Source: Darksidea phi
Lineage: Eukaryota; Ascomycota; Dothideomycetes; Pleosporales; Lentitheciaceae
Assembly: GCA_030770425.1 (NCBI GenBank)
Contig: JASJFT010000015.1
Span: 62,001-126,000 of the forward strand
Reading direction: 5' to 3'
DNA: 64,000 nt
In this document: positions 12,700 through 23,929 of the stretch, piece after piece
Numbering within the stretch: the stretch's first letter is position 1
Layout: the number at the start of each line of letters is the position of its first letter
The notes under the pieces: generated by a model
What the model saw: only the letters and a program-made list of their open reading frames with translations
What the model was told of the DNA's origin: nothing
Databases searched by the model: none
Program-made: the position numbers and the translations under genes

Positions 12700-13595
12700 A
12701 TCGGTAGGAAGTAGATTTTAAATATACTATATTAATATCTTTCCTAGATCGCGTCTTCTATATAATATAGATATCGAACTTTAGAAGTAATATCTTTATA
12801 AGAAATATTTAAAAAAGAGATATAAAGTAAGAAGTAAGGTTAACTAGGTTATAGTAGCTTACTTTCTTATATATTTTTTATCTATACCCCTATAATATTA
12901 CCTAGACGTACCTAGATTATATACTACTACGCTAGCTATAGAAATCGACTACGATTAGATAGCTCGTTTACTAGACTAATTTCCTTATTATATTATAATA
13001 AGGTTACTTTCTAGAGCTATAATCTTATACGCTATACTAAAAGGATTTATATTCTTAGATAGACCTAGTAGAGACGTATTAACTTATTACCTACTACCCT
13101 CTCGTTTATACTACCTCTTAAAAATAGAAGTAGTAAAGTATAAAATCTTACTAAGTAAGTATATTCTATAATAAGATAAGTATTAGATTAAGTAGCTTAA
13201 TTAAATAACCTTAGCTACGGGCTAATATATTCCTTTAATATACCTTCGTATCTCTAGATATTTCTTCCGTATAGTAATACTATTATTAAGTTAGAAGAGG
13301 ATAATCCTCTTCTATTAGTAGTTTTAATTTAAAAGTCCGCGAGATCTATTTATACCTTCGGACCTAATCTATAAGTATTAGTATATACCCCTAAGTAATA
13401 TTAATATTATAATTTAATTAGCTTATAGTAGTATATATTACAGTCTAATAGTATATAATATTATTTATTAATATTAATAATACGTTTATACCCCGAGGCT
13501 AGGGTCTAGCTAATCTCTCGTCTAGAGATAGCGGCGTATATTTTATAGTAAGGAAAATTATATAATATAACTTCTATAGTAATACTATTACTAAG
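12700..13595. other. No recognisable gene
   Basis: RIP-mutated sequence with no motif I can name. It may include the 5' end and promoter of the minus-strand relic to its left. Confidence 0.35.
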
Positions 13596-13599
13596 AGAC

Positions 13600-13660
13600 G
13601 GGACGTAGCTATAGAGCTTACTATTTAGACTAGGGGTTCGAGTCTACCTTATACGGTAGG
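13600..13660 (+). other. tRNA-like box-A/box-B patch 1
   Basis: TAGCTATAGAG resembles a mutated D-arm (TAGCTCAGAG) and is followed by GGGGTTCGAGTCTACC, which matches the tRNA box-B/T-arm consensus GGTTCGANTCC. However, the T-stem does not pair fully even if RIP is reversed, and no clear acceptor stem is visible. It could be a decayed tRNA or the head of a tRNA-derived SINE. A second patch lies 0.38 kb downstream. Confidence 0.35.
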
Positions 13661-13977
13661 GGAAAGGAATAAGACGTAAGATAGATAAATATATATCTAG
13701 AGTTTAAAACTAATACTTTCTAATATATTATTCTTTACTCCTCCGTACCTTTACGGTAAGCTATACTAACTAGAAAGGTATAATATCTACCCTTATCTTA
13801 ATACTAAGCGGGATAGTTATATACGTAGCCGGAATAATATAATATTCTATATTATATAGTACTATCTACCTATCTCTATCTAGAAGGTAGTAGTATATAG
13901 CTAATAATAGGGAAGGATATATAATATTAAGTTAGGGACTATAGTATATAAACTTACTAAAAACTCTATTATTATAG

Positions 13978-14043
13978 AAGTACTAGGCTATAGTAATTAA
14001 CCAACGTTATAGAAGATAAGGGGTTCGAGTCTATCTTATATAG
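13978..14043 (+). other. tRNA-like box-A/box-B patch 2
   Basis: GGCTATAGTAATTAACC becomes a good D-arm (GGCTCAGTGGTTAACC) if RIP is reversed, and AAGGGGTTCGAGTCTATC matches box B 20 bases later. The spacing from box A to box B is tRNA-like. The string GGGGTTCGAGTCTAYCTTATA is shared with the patch at 13,600, which favours a repeated tRNA-derived element. The T-stem pairing is imperfect. The CA at 14,002 has escaped mutation. Confidence 0.4.
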
Positions 14044-14520
14044 TAATAGCGTAGATAGTAGCTTATACAACCTCTCTCTTCTAGAAAGTAGCTACTACCT
14101 ACTATAGAAACGTAGACGAGATAGTAATTATAAGTCCTATATTATACCTCTCTAGCTAGTAGAAGGTATAGAGAAAGTATATATTAAAGGATAATATACT
14201 ATAATACTAAGACTATTAAGGTCTACCTTATCTTCTATTAATTAAACTAAGCGTAGATATTAACTTAAATAGATCCGTTTAAACTCTATAACTTTAAGCT
14301 ATCTAGTTAGAACCTAATCTCGTATATAGTCTATATAGAAATAGTAAGTTATAGATAAATTAGTCTATAGCTATACTCGAGTTACTACTCTAGTCCGTTA
14401 GGTACGTTTAGGATATAAATTAGAACTTCTCCTATCTTATACTATATATACTTTTCTATTCTTATAGCTCTTTTCTTTCTCTTATTTAGTACTTTATATA
14501 ATATTACCCCTAATATTAAA

Positions 14521-15486
14521 ATGGCGAAGTAATTATATTTAAGGTAACGGAAAGATTTATATATCTAGAAAGTTAGAAAAAATAGACCTAGCTATATTTT
14601 AAATATATCGATCGAGGGCTTATTATAAATAGAGTAACTAAAAAAGAATCTAAGTATAAAGGAAAATATCGTAATTATTAGTAGAGCCGGAATTTCTACT
14701 AATATAGGTAGTAAGTTTTAAAGCTATTTATTTCTACTAGAAGGGTATCCTAATTTAGTTATAGTAGATAACTTCCGTAGTTTTTTAAGGACTAAAATAT
14801 TAAACTAAAATCTATTTTACTTATCTATATACTATATCTCTAAACGAGCTACCTAGTTATATAACTAGCTATTAACTATATTTAAATCTACTTTAGCCTC
14901 TAACTCTATATTACTTAACCTCCTTATAGAATTATAGGCTTAGTATAGTTATATACGATAATATTATACCTAAAATATTAACTACTATAGTAATAGACTT
15001 CCTTCGCTATCCTAGAGGATGATAATACTTTATAGTCGGGTCGATATACTTAGATATAGTATTTATTCTTAGTATATTTTTCGTATTACGATAGAAATAT
15101 TTTCTTAACTAGTAAATAAGTACTACTTAATTTACGAAAAAGAGTAGAAGTAGCGAGAGCTAGAGGGTAAACGACGATACTTTACTAGTAGTCTTCGATT
15201 AGACGTACTACTTTATAGAGAATATAATCCCGAGGAGTTAAAGATATTAGTAGCTTTTAATAATAATCTATATTAGCCCGTTGACGTAGTTATTATTATA
15301 GAAATAAGATTAGAGATTAGTAATTTAAGGGACTTTATAAAGAAGCTCTATAAAAGGGTAAAGTACGATAAAGAATACTTAATAGTATAGATTAACCGGG
15401 AGCCTCTAAAACTTAGAGAAGATTTTAAGATAGACTATTAATTTCTCGGCGATTATAATAAATTTACGTCGGTCGTCTTAGTATAA
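14521..15486 (+). pseudogene. Sirtuin (SIR2, NAD-dependent deacylase) relic
   Basis: A surviving ATG opens a single frame of about 320 codons without a frameshift; the interruptions are former Gln/Trp codons. In order I read NIVIISRAGISTNIGS (about 14,670-14,715, the GAGIST NAD site), YYT-Q-NINYYSNRLPSLS (TQNID motif, about 14,960-15,012) and ILYSRVDILRYSIYS (the catalytic LHG followed by a Cys-x2-Cys, His and Cys codons now Tyr, about 15,025-15,065). LRLDVLLYREYNPEE (about 15,200), VDVVIIIEIRLEISNLRDF (GTSL-type NAD motif, about 15,280-15,340), IV-W-INREP (about 15,388) and a final FLGDYNKF (about 15,440) follow. This is the complete order of a class I-like fungal sirtuin. ATG, a TG at 15,020 and GTTGAC at 15,281 escaped RIP. 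Confidence 0.88.
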
Positions 15487-15489
15487 AAA

Positions 15490-16540
15490 TATAATATTAT
15501 TAATTTTTAATAGTAGTATACTTATTTATTCTATTAGTTAATATTATAATAATATACTTCCTATAGTAATAGCCGGTTACGAATTAGGTAATATAGTTCC
15601 TAATAGTAAACGCTATAATAGTAGGGTAAGTAATACTAGTTTTATTAATTAAGCTAGAAGATAAGCTAAAGGGGTATAGTACGATACTATTACTATAGCG
15701 AATATAATTCTATCTAGTCTAATCTATAAGCGCTCTATTATACGGCTAGAGTTTTATAAAGCTTATATATTATAGTTATCCGTCGCTATTTTAACTAACT
15801 TAGGTATAAATTTAATAAATTAGAATAAGTAGTATTTAATATTCTAGTTAGGGTTATAGTACTAGATAGAGTAAAAGATAAGATAATAATATATATTACT
15901 AAGTAGAGAATACCTAGAAAAGAGGTAGGAAGGGACGTAAAGTATAAGGTCGAGTAGTAGAGAATATTATTTCCGTTAAATAGGAGCGCTAAATCTATTA
16001 AATTAATTTACTAATTAATATTAGAACTCGTCCTATATCTCTAATTTATTCTACCTTAATATATATTTTATATTATTACTTCTATTAAGAGGTATATTAA
16101 AGTATCTAAAGCTATATATAGTTCGTAACCTCCTCTATTTACTATTTAGTTTTTAAATAACGTTACTCTTTTAGATAATAGTTAGTATAATAGTAGTTAA
16201 AACCGTTATAACGATGGTATAGTAGAAAGCTCCGATATATAACCCTCCTACTTCTCCTTTTTCTACTTTAATCTAGGATAGTAATACCTTAGTCTTTGTC
16301 TAGAAGAGCTATAAAATAATAGTAGGTATAAAAAGAAGGACGTAATATATAAAACCTAAGACCGTTACTACTTTTAATCTAATAATAAGCCTTATAAGGA
16401 TACTTATAATACTAAATAATCCGCTAGAAATTATATAAGTAAAAAGAATAGTAATAATTACTAGAAGGACTAATCTAGTAACTAAGTAATATTAGATATA
16501 TAGAGTAGTAACTTTTATTAAGATACGCTCTAGAGGCTAA
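15490..16540. other. No recognisable gene
   Basis: RIP-mutated tract between the sirtuin relic and the next minus-strand relic. The two are convergent, so it may hold their 3' ends. I see no named domain. Confidence 0.35.
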
Positions 16541-16544
16541 AGCT

Positions 16545-17085
16545 TTTCTTAAAGCTTTTCCTAAAATTTTTTTAGTTAATCTTAAAGGGGTTTTTCGAGA
16601 GTATCCGGTAGGAATTAAATACCGTCTAATAAGTTTTAAGTAATATCTAGTACTAGATCTAAGAGGCTTAGTAGTAAATTTTTATAGGTTATATTATATC
16701 TAATACCGATATAGAACTCTTTTATACCTAGTAAGTAATTCTTAAAAATATATTTCTTAATTTCTTAAATAGAAGCCGTAATAGTATCCGGAAGACTAGT
16801 TATAATTATATCTTTAGTACTATTAACCTTACTCTAGATATCTTAAATAGGAGTCGTAATAGTACCTAGGAGGTTACTCGTAGCTATATCTTTAATACTA
16901 TTTACCTTACTCTAGATATCTTAAAAAATATTACGATTTTAAATAGTACGTAACTTTAGAAACGGACTCTCTAGGAGTATATTAGTAGTATTAAACTATA
17001 GTTTTAATTCTATTAGCTAATCTCGTTATATAAGAGTAAAAGATATAGCCTTATACTTAGGGTTAGAATACTAGTTTTAGTATTA
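16545..17085 (-). pseudogene. Relic of an unknown helical protein with a 26-residue repeat
   Basis: The minus strand reads in one frame from about 17,075 (NPKYKAISFTLI) through LIELKL-x-FNTTNILLESPF (about 16,970-17,030) to SKVNSTKDI...SLPDTITASI and EIKKYIFKN (about 16,735-16,840). A 26-residue unit starting DI-Q-SKVNS-KD is present twice in tandem. The amphipathic pattern suggests a helical N-terminal domain of the kind seen in fungal signal-type proteins, but I cannot assign a family. Both ends are uncertain. Confidence 0.5.
16763..16920. repeat. 78-bp tandem duplication
   Basis: Two copies start with TCTTAAATAGAAGCCGTAATAG (16,763) and TCTTAAATAGGAGTCGTAATAG (16,841) and end with TTACTCTAGATA. 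The period of 78 keeps a reading frame and encodes the 26-residue repeat of the minus-strand relic. Confidence 0.8.
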
Positions 17086-17299
17086 CTCTTACTTAGAATT
17101 CGCCCTATTAGACTAATAGAGGCTGTAGTAATAATAAAAGTTACTAGTAGTATTCCTATTCTTAGTATTTTTATAGTAGATCTATTAATAAAGAGTATAT
17201 ATAAGTAAGTATAATTTATATTAGCTAGTTCCTAGAAGTAGTCTTCTTAAATTAGGAATAGACTCTTTACCTACTAATCTAGGTTAAATAGAATACGTA

Positions 17300-18010
17300 G
17301 TTCTATTTCCGGTTCTATTTATTATATTTAGAATTATCTACTAATTATATCTTAGGTACTATTTCTATAGGGAGCTCTATCTCGACTAGAGAGCTTTATA
17401 TTATAGTATAACGGCTTAATAGAAGACTTAAAGAGGGGCTTATAGACTAGGTAAAAAGGCTATAAGTATCTCTATATATACGGTATAGTATATAGAAGGA
17501 AAATAGAATAGTATAATAAGATTCGTAAAAAGGGTATTAGATTAGGTAAGATAGTAATATATAATTCTATAAGAATAGTAGAGGGTAATAGTTTAGGTAC
17601 TAGTAATAAGTCTAAAACTAGCTTAAGGTTTAAAGCTAGGAAATTTTAGATAAATATAACTACTCTATACCCCCTATAATCTTACTACCCTATACTACTA
17701 ATAAAGGAAGTAAACGGTATAGAAATAGTATTTATTTAAGAGTATATTTATAGTATCCCGTTTTAGCCTATACTAACTAGAAATAGACGAGAATCTTTCC
17801 TAAGACGTAAAGTATAGAATTAGTATTCTAAACCTATTAGGTAAGGCGGAATTATAGATATTACTATTACTACTATTATTATTATAGTAATTATAATATT
17901 TCTAGTTTTATACCTTTATCTTCGTAAGAAAAATCGCCTAGTACGGGTTAGGGGTCTCGAAATTCGGTATAATATAGCTACTTAGTTTAAATATAGAGTA
18001 ATCTTAGTTA
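17300..18010 (+). pseudogene. Relic of a single-pass membrane protein
   Basis: At 17,848-17,925 the plus strand encodes GIIDITITTIIIIVIIIFLVLYLYL with no stop, an obvious transmembrane helix (Ala and Gly codons have drifted to Ile/Thr/Asp). It is followed at once by the basic stop-transfer RKKNR at about 17,926-17,940. Upstream is a Ser/Thr- and Asn-bearing stretch suitable for an extracellular domain. The layout resembles fungal wall-sensor or adhesin-like proteins, but no specific family can be named. The extracellular part and both termini are poorly defined. Confidence 0.5.
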
Positions 18011-18019
18011 ATAGTAAAT

Positions 18020-19140
18020 AATACTTAAAATACTTCTCTAAAGAAGATATAAAGTTTATTCTCTCTTAATCGAATAAGTAGTAGTTATTATATCGTTAAA
18101 CTTACGGAAGTTAATTATTCTTATTAAGTAACGGCCGTAATAAGTTAGTAATAATAAGTTATTATTAATTAGTTATTAGCTTTCGTCTAATTAAGTACTA
18201 GATAGACTCTAGTAGTTTAATCTTATACTAGAGGTAGATAATTTATACTTATATCTAGAAGGGTTTATTCTCTTAATATATCTTCGTTAATTATTACTAT
18301 AAGTAGGGTCGTAATAAAAAAGTAGTATATATTCCGATAGGTATATAGAAATAGACTAATTAGTTAGAAGTAAACTATATAACTATAGGTATTCTAGACT
18401 TATAATTAGTAAACTATCGTTAGAAGTAGATAATATTATATAAGATTAGGTTATTATAGAATATACTATATACCGTAATTTAATAAGATCTATACTTAAT
18501 ATTTCTTTAACTCTTAAAATTATTAATATTAAAATTATATATATATACTCTAATAAAATCCTATAAACTATACTTATTTAATAGAAAATAAATCCTAGTT
18601 ATAGGAAAACTAGGCTATCTTACTATAAAAGAAGTATAGTAACTAGGCTAGCTAGGGTTATAGAAGCTAGATTATTAATATTATCTAGCTACTAAACGGT
18701 TACTACTATAAATACGACTCTATTTAGACCCTATAGTATATCTATAGTTTCCTTCCCCTTTATTATTATATTTAAAGGTATATATACTAGTTTATTAAGC
18801 TAACTAATCTATCTAATAAGTAATTACTTACTAGCTTCGGTAATAAATAGTATTTATATAGAATTCTATATAAACTTCCTCTAATTATTACTTTTTATAC
18901 TATTCGTAGGCGACGTACTAGGAGGTTAAGAGACGGTTAACCTTAGGAGAATTAGTATAGGAAGCTCGACCGAATATAATCTAGATTAGATAAATAAAAG
19001 TATAAGGTTATATACCTATATATTACTAATACTAGTATTAAATAATACTAGATTTAGTACTATACTCCGGATTTATCGGAAAAATATATTATACCGTAAT
19101 TTAACTATTAGTATAGATAATATTAATTTTATAAGTAGAG
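18020..19140. other. Unresolved RIP-mutated sequence
   Basis: No nameable domain. Some of it may belong to the relics on either side. Confidence 0.3.
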
Positions 19141-19149
19141 GATCTATAA

Positions 19150-19720
19150 TTATAAGGCGCTTATTAAGTCTAATAGTAGTATTAATACTAACCGAAGTAA
19201 TAGTATAAGCGAGCTCGAAGAATTCCTTAGTTATATTTACCGGGAATAAGTAGTTATAAGAAGGAATTAATATTTCGTTATAGTATTTAAGAATATTCGT
19301 AAGACTAGAAAGATATACCTCTTCTTACTATAAATATATTAAGAGACGGTATAATACTCTAAAAGATAGGTATACTTATAGCGGCGATCTTACTAACAAC
19401 TTTAATAGTATTATTAGAAATTCTACTTTTACCCTATTCTATAAGGTTTATTAAGTCTATATTAAAGAAAGAAGCTTCTATATTCTCGAGAAAGTATACT
19501 AGTTAAAGCTCTTTAATAGTACCGGCTAATACCGCCGTCGGTATTCTATTATTCGATAGCCTACCGCTAGCTATATTAATAGTTTCGGAATAGAAAGGGG
19601 CTACGATAGCGATACTTCTTATAGTAAAAGAGGATATATAGAGGAGGGTACTAATATCTATTAAGAAGAATATAGCTATAGTAAGTATAATAGAATTATA
19701 TAAGATAGGTTATAAGTATA
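19150..19720 (+). pseudogene. Relic of an unknown protein, Tyr/Ser/Arg-rich C-terminus
   Basis: A plus-strand frame is coherent from about 19,160 to 19,715. It includes a VVLILTEVIV hydrophobic stretch near the front, then YYKYIKRRYNTLKDRYTYSGDL (about 19,328-19,392), a FNSIIRNSTFTLFYKVY segment, and a polar tail containing SFGIERGYDSDTSYSKRGYI (about 19,590-19,650). An overlapping second frame is also open between 19,170 and 19,310, so the N-terminal reading is ambiguous. No family recognised. Confidence 0.5.
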
Positions 19721-19729
19721 CCTATATAT

Positions 19730-21030
19730 ATATTTAAGGAAATTAGATAATATATTTATCCCTAGTATAGTCCTTTAGAGGACTATTTTAATCCCTTATT
19801 ATTTATAATAAATAGGGCTATATTTAACCCCTATTAGCTCTAAAACTAAATTAATCGTAGCCTACGGTAGCTACTTAGTACTTTTATAAATTAACCTTCG
19901 TTTAATTATATATAGTTAAGCTACGCTAGATACTAGTATAAGGTTAATACTAAGGTTAAAGAGTTTAGAAATACTATATCTAGATTTAATAAGAGGTCGA
20001 AGAATACTTCTTACCTTATATTTACTCGTATATAGGTTTATAGAAGTAAGTACTACTTTCTTAGATACTTATTCCTAGTACTTAGACGGACCGAGGATTA
20101 GTTAGTAAACTAAGATCTTAACTATAAGAAAAAGTAAAAAATATTATATAATAAGTATTAGACTCGAACCTTAGTTTTATAAAAACGAAGCCGGATAAAT
20201 TAAACGACTTTACTAGTTATTAAATCTATCCGTCTCTAAAAGATATTAGGAAATATTATCTCTATTTAATAGAAAGTAGATAATTTTTTACTTTTAAACT
20301 TAGTTATAACCCCTAACCTTCGTTATCTATAATACCTTATAGCTTAGCCGGTATACCTCTTCGGAGTCTTCGAACTACTATTTAAGTACTTAGAAGCCTT
20401 TCTAAGATATTAACCATATAACTAAAAACTATCTATTAGAAATTCTCGATTTAGTTAGTAAAATAAAGGGTAGTTCTAGTACCTTAAGTTCGAAGTTAGC
20501 GCTCTTCTAGAACGAATATATCGAACTAAGTATACCTTTATTAAATAATAACCTCTCCGTATTTATAGATACTATCTCGGGGGAAAATAAAATATTAGTA
20601 ATATTTAAAATAATCCTATTATTAAATATAATCTCTATAGTACCCTCGATATATTTATATAGTCTTAGGAAGTTAATAAAAAGGTCTCTTAGATATACTA
20701 TATCTCTAGAGTTATCGTCTAAGAGAAGAGCTATATACGTAGACTTAGAATTATTTATATCTATTAAGCTTTTTATTAAAAAGAGTATACTAAGCTTAGT
20801 TCTAATAAGGACGGGGTTTAATTTAAGCTTACTTTTAACTACCTTAAGCTATTTATAACTTAAGAAAAGAGTATTCTAAAGTATATTATAACATTTCTCT
20901 ATAGATAGACGACTTATATTAGAAGTATCTATATTATTAAATAATATCGACGGTTAGCCTTTAGAGTATATAGAGTACCTATAGGAGTTTCTAGCGATTA
21001 CTATAAAGGTAAGACCTATAGTAATATCTC
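19730..21030. other. No recognisable gene
   Basis: RIP-mutated sequence without a motif I can name or an obvious tandem repeat. Confidence 0.35.
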
Positions 21031-21037
21031 TTTAAGG

Positions 21038-21169
21038 GTCCGATAATAGGAACTATATTATAAATAGTATTAGCGCTAAAATAGCTTCTCTATAATAATT
21101 ACCTCTAAAAAGAGCTATTTTAGAAGGACCCTAAATAGGACCTACTTAATAATAGGTAGCTTAGTTATA
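21038..21169 (+). repeat. Dispersed repeat, copy 2 (LTR or MITE remnant)
   Basis: This is the second copy of the repeat at 10,331-10,452, in the same orientation. The best-conserved core is CCCTAAATAGGACCTACTTA followed by ATAATAGGTAGCTTAGTTAT. Differences between copies include transversions and indels as well as RIP-type changes, so the copies had diverged before or apart from RIP. Confidence 0.6.
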
Positions 21170-21174
21170 CCTCT

Positions 21175-22380
21175 AGTAACTTTAACCTCTTTTACCTAAA
21201 TTTATATCTCCTAAGCCTAGTTAAGTTAATAGAGGAAACGAATTTTTAGTAATATTATAGACGTCTAACTATATAGTATTATAAATAAGTATTAAGCTTA
21301 GTACTTAAATTATAAAAGAATAGGAACTAATTTATAAAGAATTAATAAGTTAATAATCGATAACTATCGTCCCAACGATCCCTATATAATAGTAGTACTA
21401 AAAGGAAAAGTTAGGTCTATTAGTAAGAGCTAGTAGAGTAATTTAAGATAAGTAGTATAGCCGTAGTACTATAATTATAAATAACCTAATTCTATTATAT
21501 ATATAGTAAGGACGATTATATATATTCTTATATTAATAGATTCCTTCTCTTTATAATCTCCTTAAGCTTTATAATTACCATTTAAACGAATTCGTTAAAA
21601 TCTTCTAGGAATAGAATATTATCTTTCTCGTAAATATACTAGACGTTTCTACGCCTATAATACCCTTCTAGGTAGTAGATAATAAGTTTTCTAGATTAGA
21701 AATAGCGGCCTAGCTCTATTAGTAAAACGGGGCTAATAGTATTAGGATAAAGGTAGAGGATAATAAGATTAGCCTTATTAAGATTCGTTATTTCCTAATT
21801 TATTTAATAATAGAGGTTCTTATCCTTAATATCTTACTTCTAGTTAGGGTCCTAATAAATACGGCGAGGGTTAAATATAGTAATAGGAAATAAGATAATT
21901 TTAGCTATAAAGATAGCTTACTAGTCGGGAGCTTTACCTATCTCGATACTACCTCTAAGAAAGATTCGTATATAATTACCAATATCTATATTTTCTAGGG
22001 GGCCGTAGTATCTAAATATAGGATTTTATTCCGGCTTTTCTATTATATATAGAGATAGGGGCTCCCCTTAATTAGTTTCTAAGAACTTTATAGTTAAAAA
22101 TAATAGCCGAACTAAGTAATAATATACTTATTTTAAGGGAATTAGGATAATAGAGAGAGAATTATCTTAGTTTATAGGTATAAGCTAGTATAAGTACTTC
22201 GCTAACTATACCTCTTAGACTAATTAGTATAGCGTAGTACTAACTTATACTATTCCTATATAAGCTTACTAGAGCGTTATTAACTTTAATTAGTTATAGA
22301 CTAAATTAAAGCTTATTATATATTATAAGGCGTAGTAATAGCCTTAGTTTATACTTATTCTATTACGTTAATATATTAAG
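21175..22380. other. Unresolved sequence upstream of the 22.4-kb relic
   Basis: The last 300-400 bases may hold the N-terminus or promoter of the plus-strand relic that follows. The rest shows nothing I can name. Confidence 0.3.
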
Positions 22381-22385
22381 GCTTA

Positions 22386-23424
22386 GCTAACTAAGGCCCG
22401 TTTAGAACCCTAGTTAGATAGGGCCCGTTTAAGCCGTAAAAGGTAGTAGATAATAGTAGAAGAAGATAAGTAAGGCTTATTAGATAACCTTATTTATATA
22501 AATACTAGTATAGCTAGCTTTAAAAAAGTTCTAACTACTTTAGGGCCTAGCTAGTAAGAAATAACTAAAGAGCTAATTAGAAATTAGACCTTCTATCTAG
22601 CTTTATACTAAAGGAATATATTACTACTATAGCTTATATTATAGGGATTTATATAGTTAGTACTACGCTATTTATAGATTAGTACGTCCCTAGCTCTTAG
22701 ATAGGATTTCTAGTATAATACTACTCTATCTATAAATTAAAAGAATACTATAGAATTTATTATCTATTTAGCTAGTAAGTTTAGTAATATACGAGCTTAT
22801 TCTATAATACTATCTTACTATCTAAGGAAACTAGTATAGTATCTTAAAAATAGATTCTCTAGAAAGGTATATAGTTCTCTTATACTAGGTCCTAATTAGG
22901 CCCCTTTAGATTTTAGTTCCTAGATCTTTAAGGTTTCTAGTCCCTTTCTTAGAATATCTTACTATTTAATACTTATAAGAGTTAATCTAAACTAATACTA
23001 TAAGGTATAAAGAAGTAGGAGAATAGCTAAACTAGCCTTACCTAATATATAATAAGGTAATAATACTAGTAGTAGGTAGTAATTTTATACCCTACCGTAT
23101 TATACGGCTCTAGTTTACTCCTAAAAACCTTTATTTATAGTAGAGCTGATAGGCTATAAAAGATAATCTACTCTATTTAGATTTTATACTAGACTATATA
23201 CCCGTAAGATAAGGTAGGATAGCTTATCTTCTTAAAGTAAAGAAACTAAGTACGTATAAACTATACCTTACTTTTAAAATATTAGCTACTAACTATCTCT
23301 CTATTCGTATAGAGTACGTATATATAGATCGGAGAGTAATATAGTTCTAAGTAAGTAATACAACTCGAAACTAAGTAAGTCCGGACGGGTATAGTACGGA
23401 TGAGACGATTTACTCTCTACTAAT
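22386..23424 (+). pseudogene. Relic of an unknown protein, about 345 codons in one frame
   Basis: From KARLEP-Q-LDRARLSRKR at about 22,389 the same plus-strand frame continues to about 23,421 without a frameshift. It begins with a charged helical segment (VEEDK-x-GLLDNLIYINTSIA) and continues through QLILxGF, EFIIYLASKFSNIRAYSI (about 22,745-22,800), APLDFSS, SSPFLRISYYLILIRVN, PLFIVELIGYKR (about 23,127-23,163) and a basic end at RMRRFTLY. Stops are almost all single TAG/TAA at former Gln/Trp positions. Near its end one real CAA and one ATG survive. I do not recognise the family; the helical start suggests a coiled coil. Confidence 0.65.
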
Positions 23425-23929
23425 AGTAGTTATTTAATAATACTAGCTAATAGGTATTTTAATATATAGTCTAGTTCTATATAACTATACGACTTAATTC
23501 TATAAATAACGATCTTCCCCTCGTATATAGTCGTCTATTTCCTCTATTATAGTACTTTAAAATATATTAACGACTCTATTATTATCTTATTTTAATAATA
23601 TATATTCTACTTATCTTTAGAAAAACTATAACTATTATAAGCGCGCTCTCTATATAAACTCTAGCGCTCTAGACGATAACAATTTTAAATTTATAAAGAT
23701 ATTTAGAATTAGCTATAATAGATTATTTTTATTAAATTATAGTAATATTCGTCGTATATATAAATTTTCCGGTTACTAAAAGTTAAAGTATCCCTTATTT
23801 ATCTCGCTATATATTATCTCGCTATATAGTAAGAGATATTAATAACTATAAAGGAATATAAAAGAATTTAATACCTAAACTAAAACTAGTATAGCCGGCC
23901 TTACTATTATTTATACCCTTCTCTACTAT

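Noticed and set aside
10460..21030. Internal region of an LTR retrotransposon between the direct repeats
   Set aside because: I found no protease, RT, RNase H or integrase motifs; instead the interval holds a sirtuin relic and other unrelated relics.
23350..23420. Possible hammerhead ribozyme (CGAAAC ... AGTC ... GGATGAG)
   Set aside because: The core needs CTGANGA but the sequence has CGGATGA, stem I does not pair, and stem II pairs over at most two bases. The patch is better explained as the end of a coding relic.
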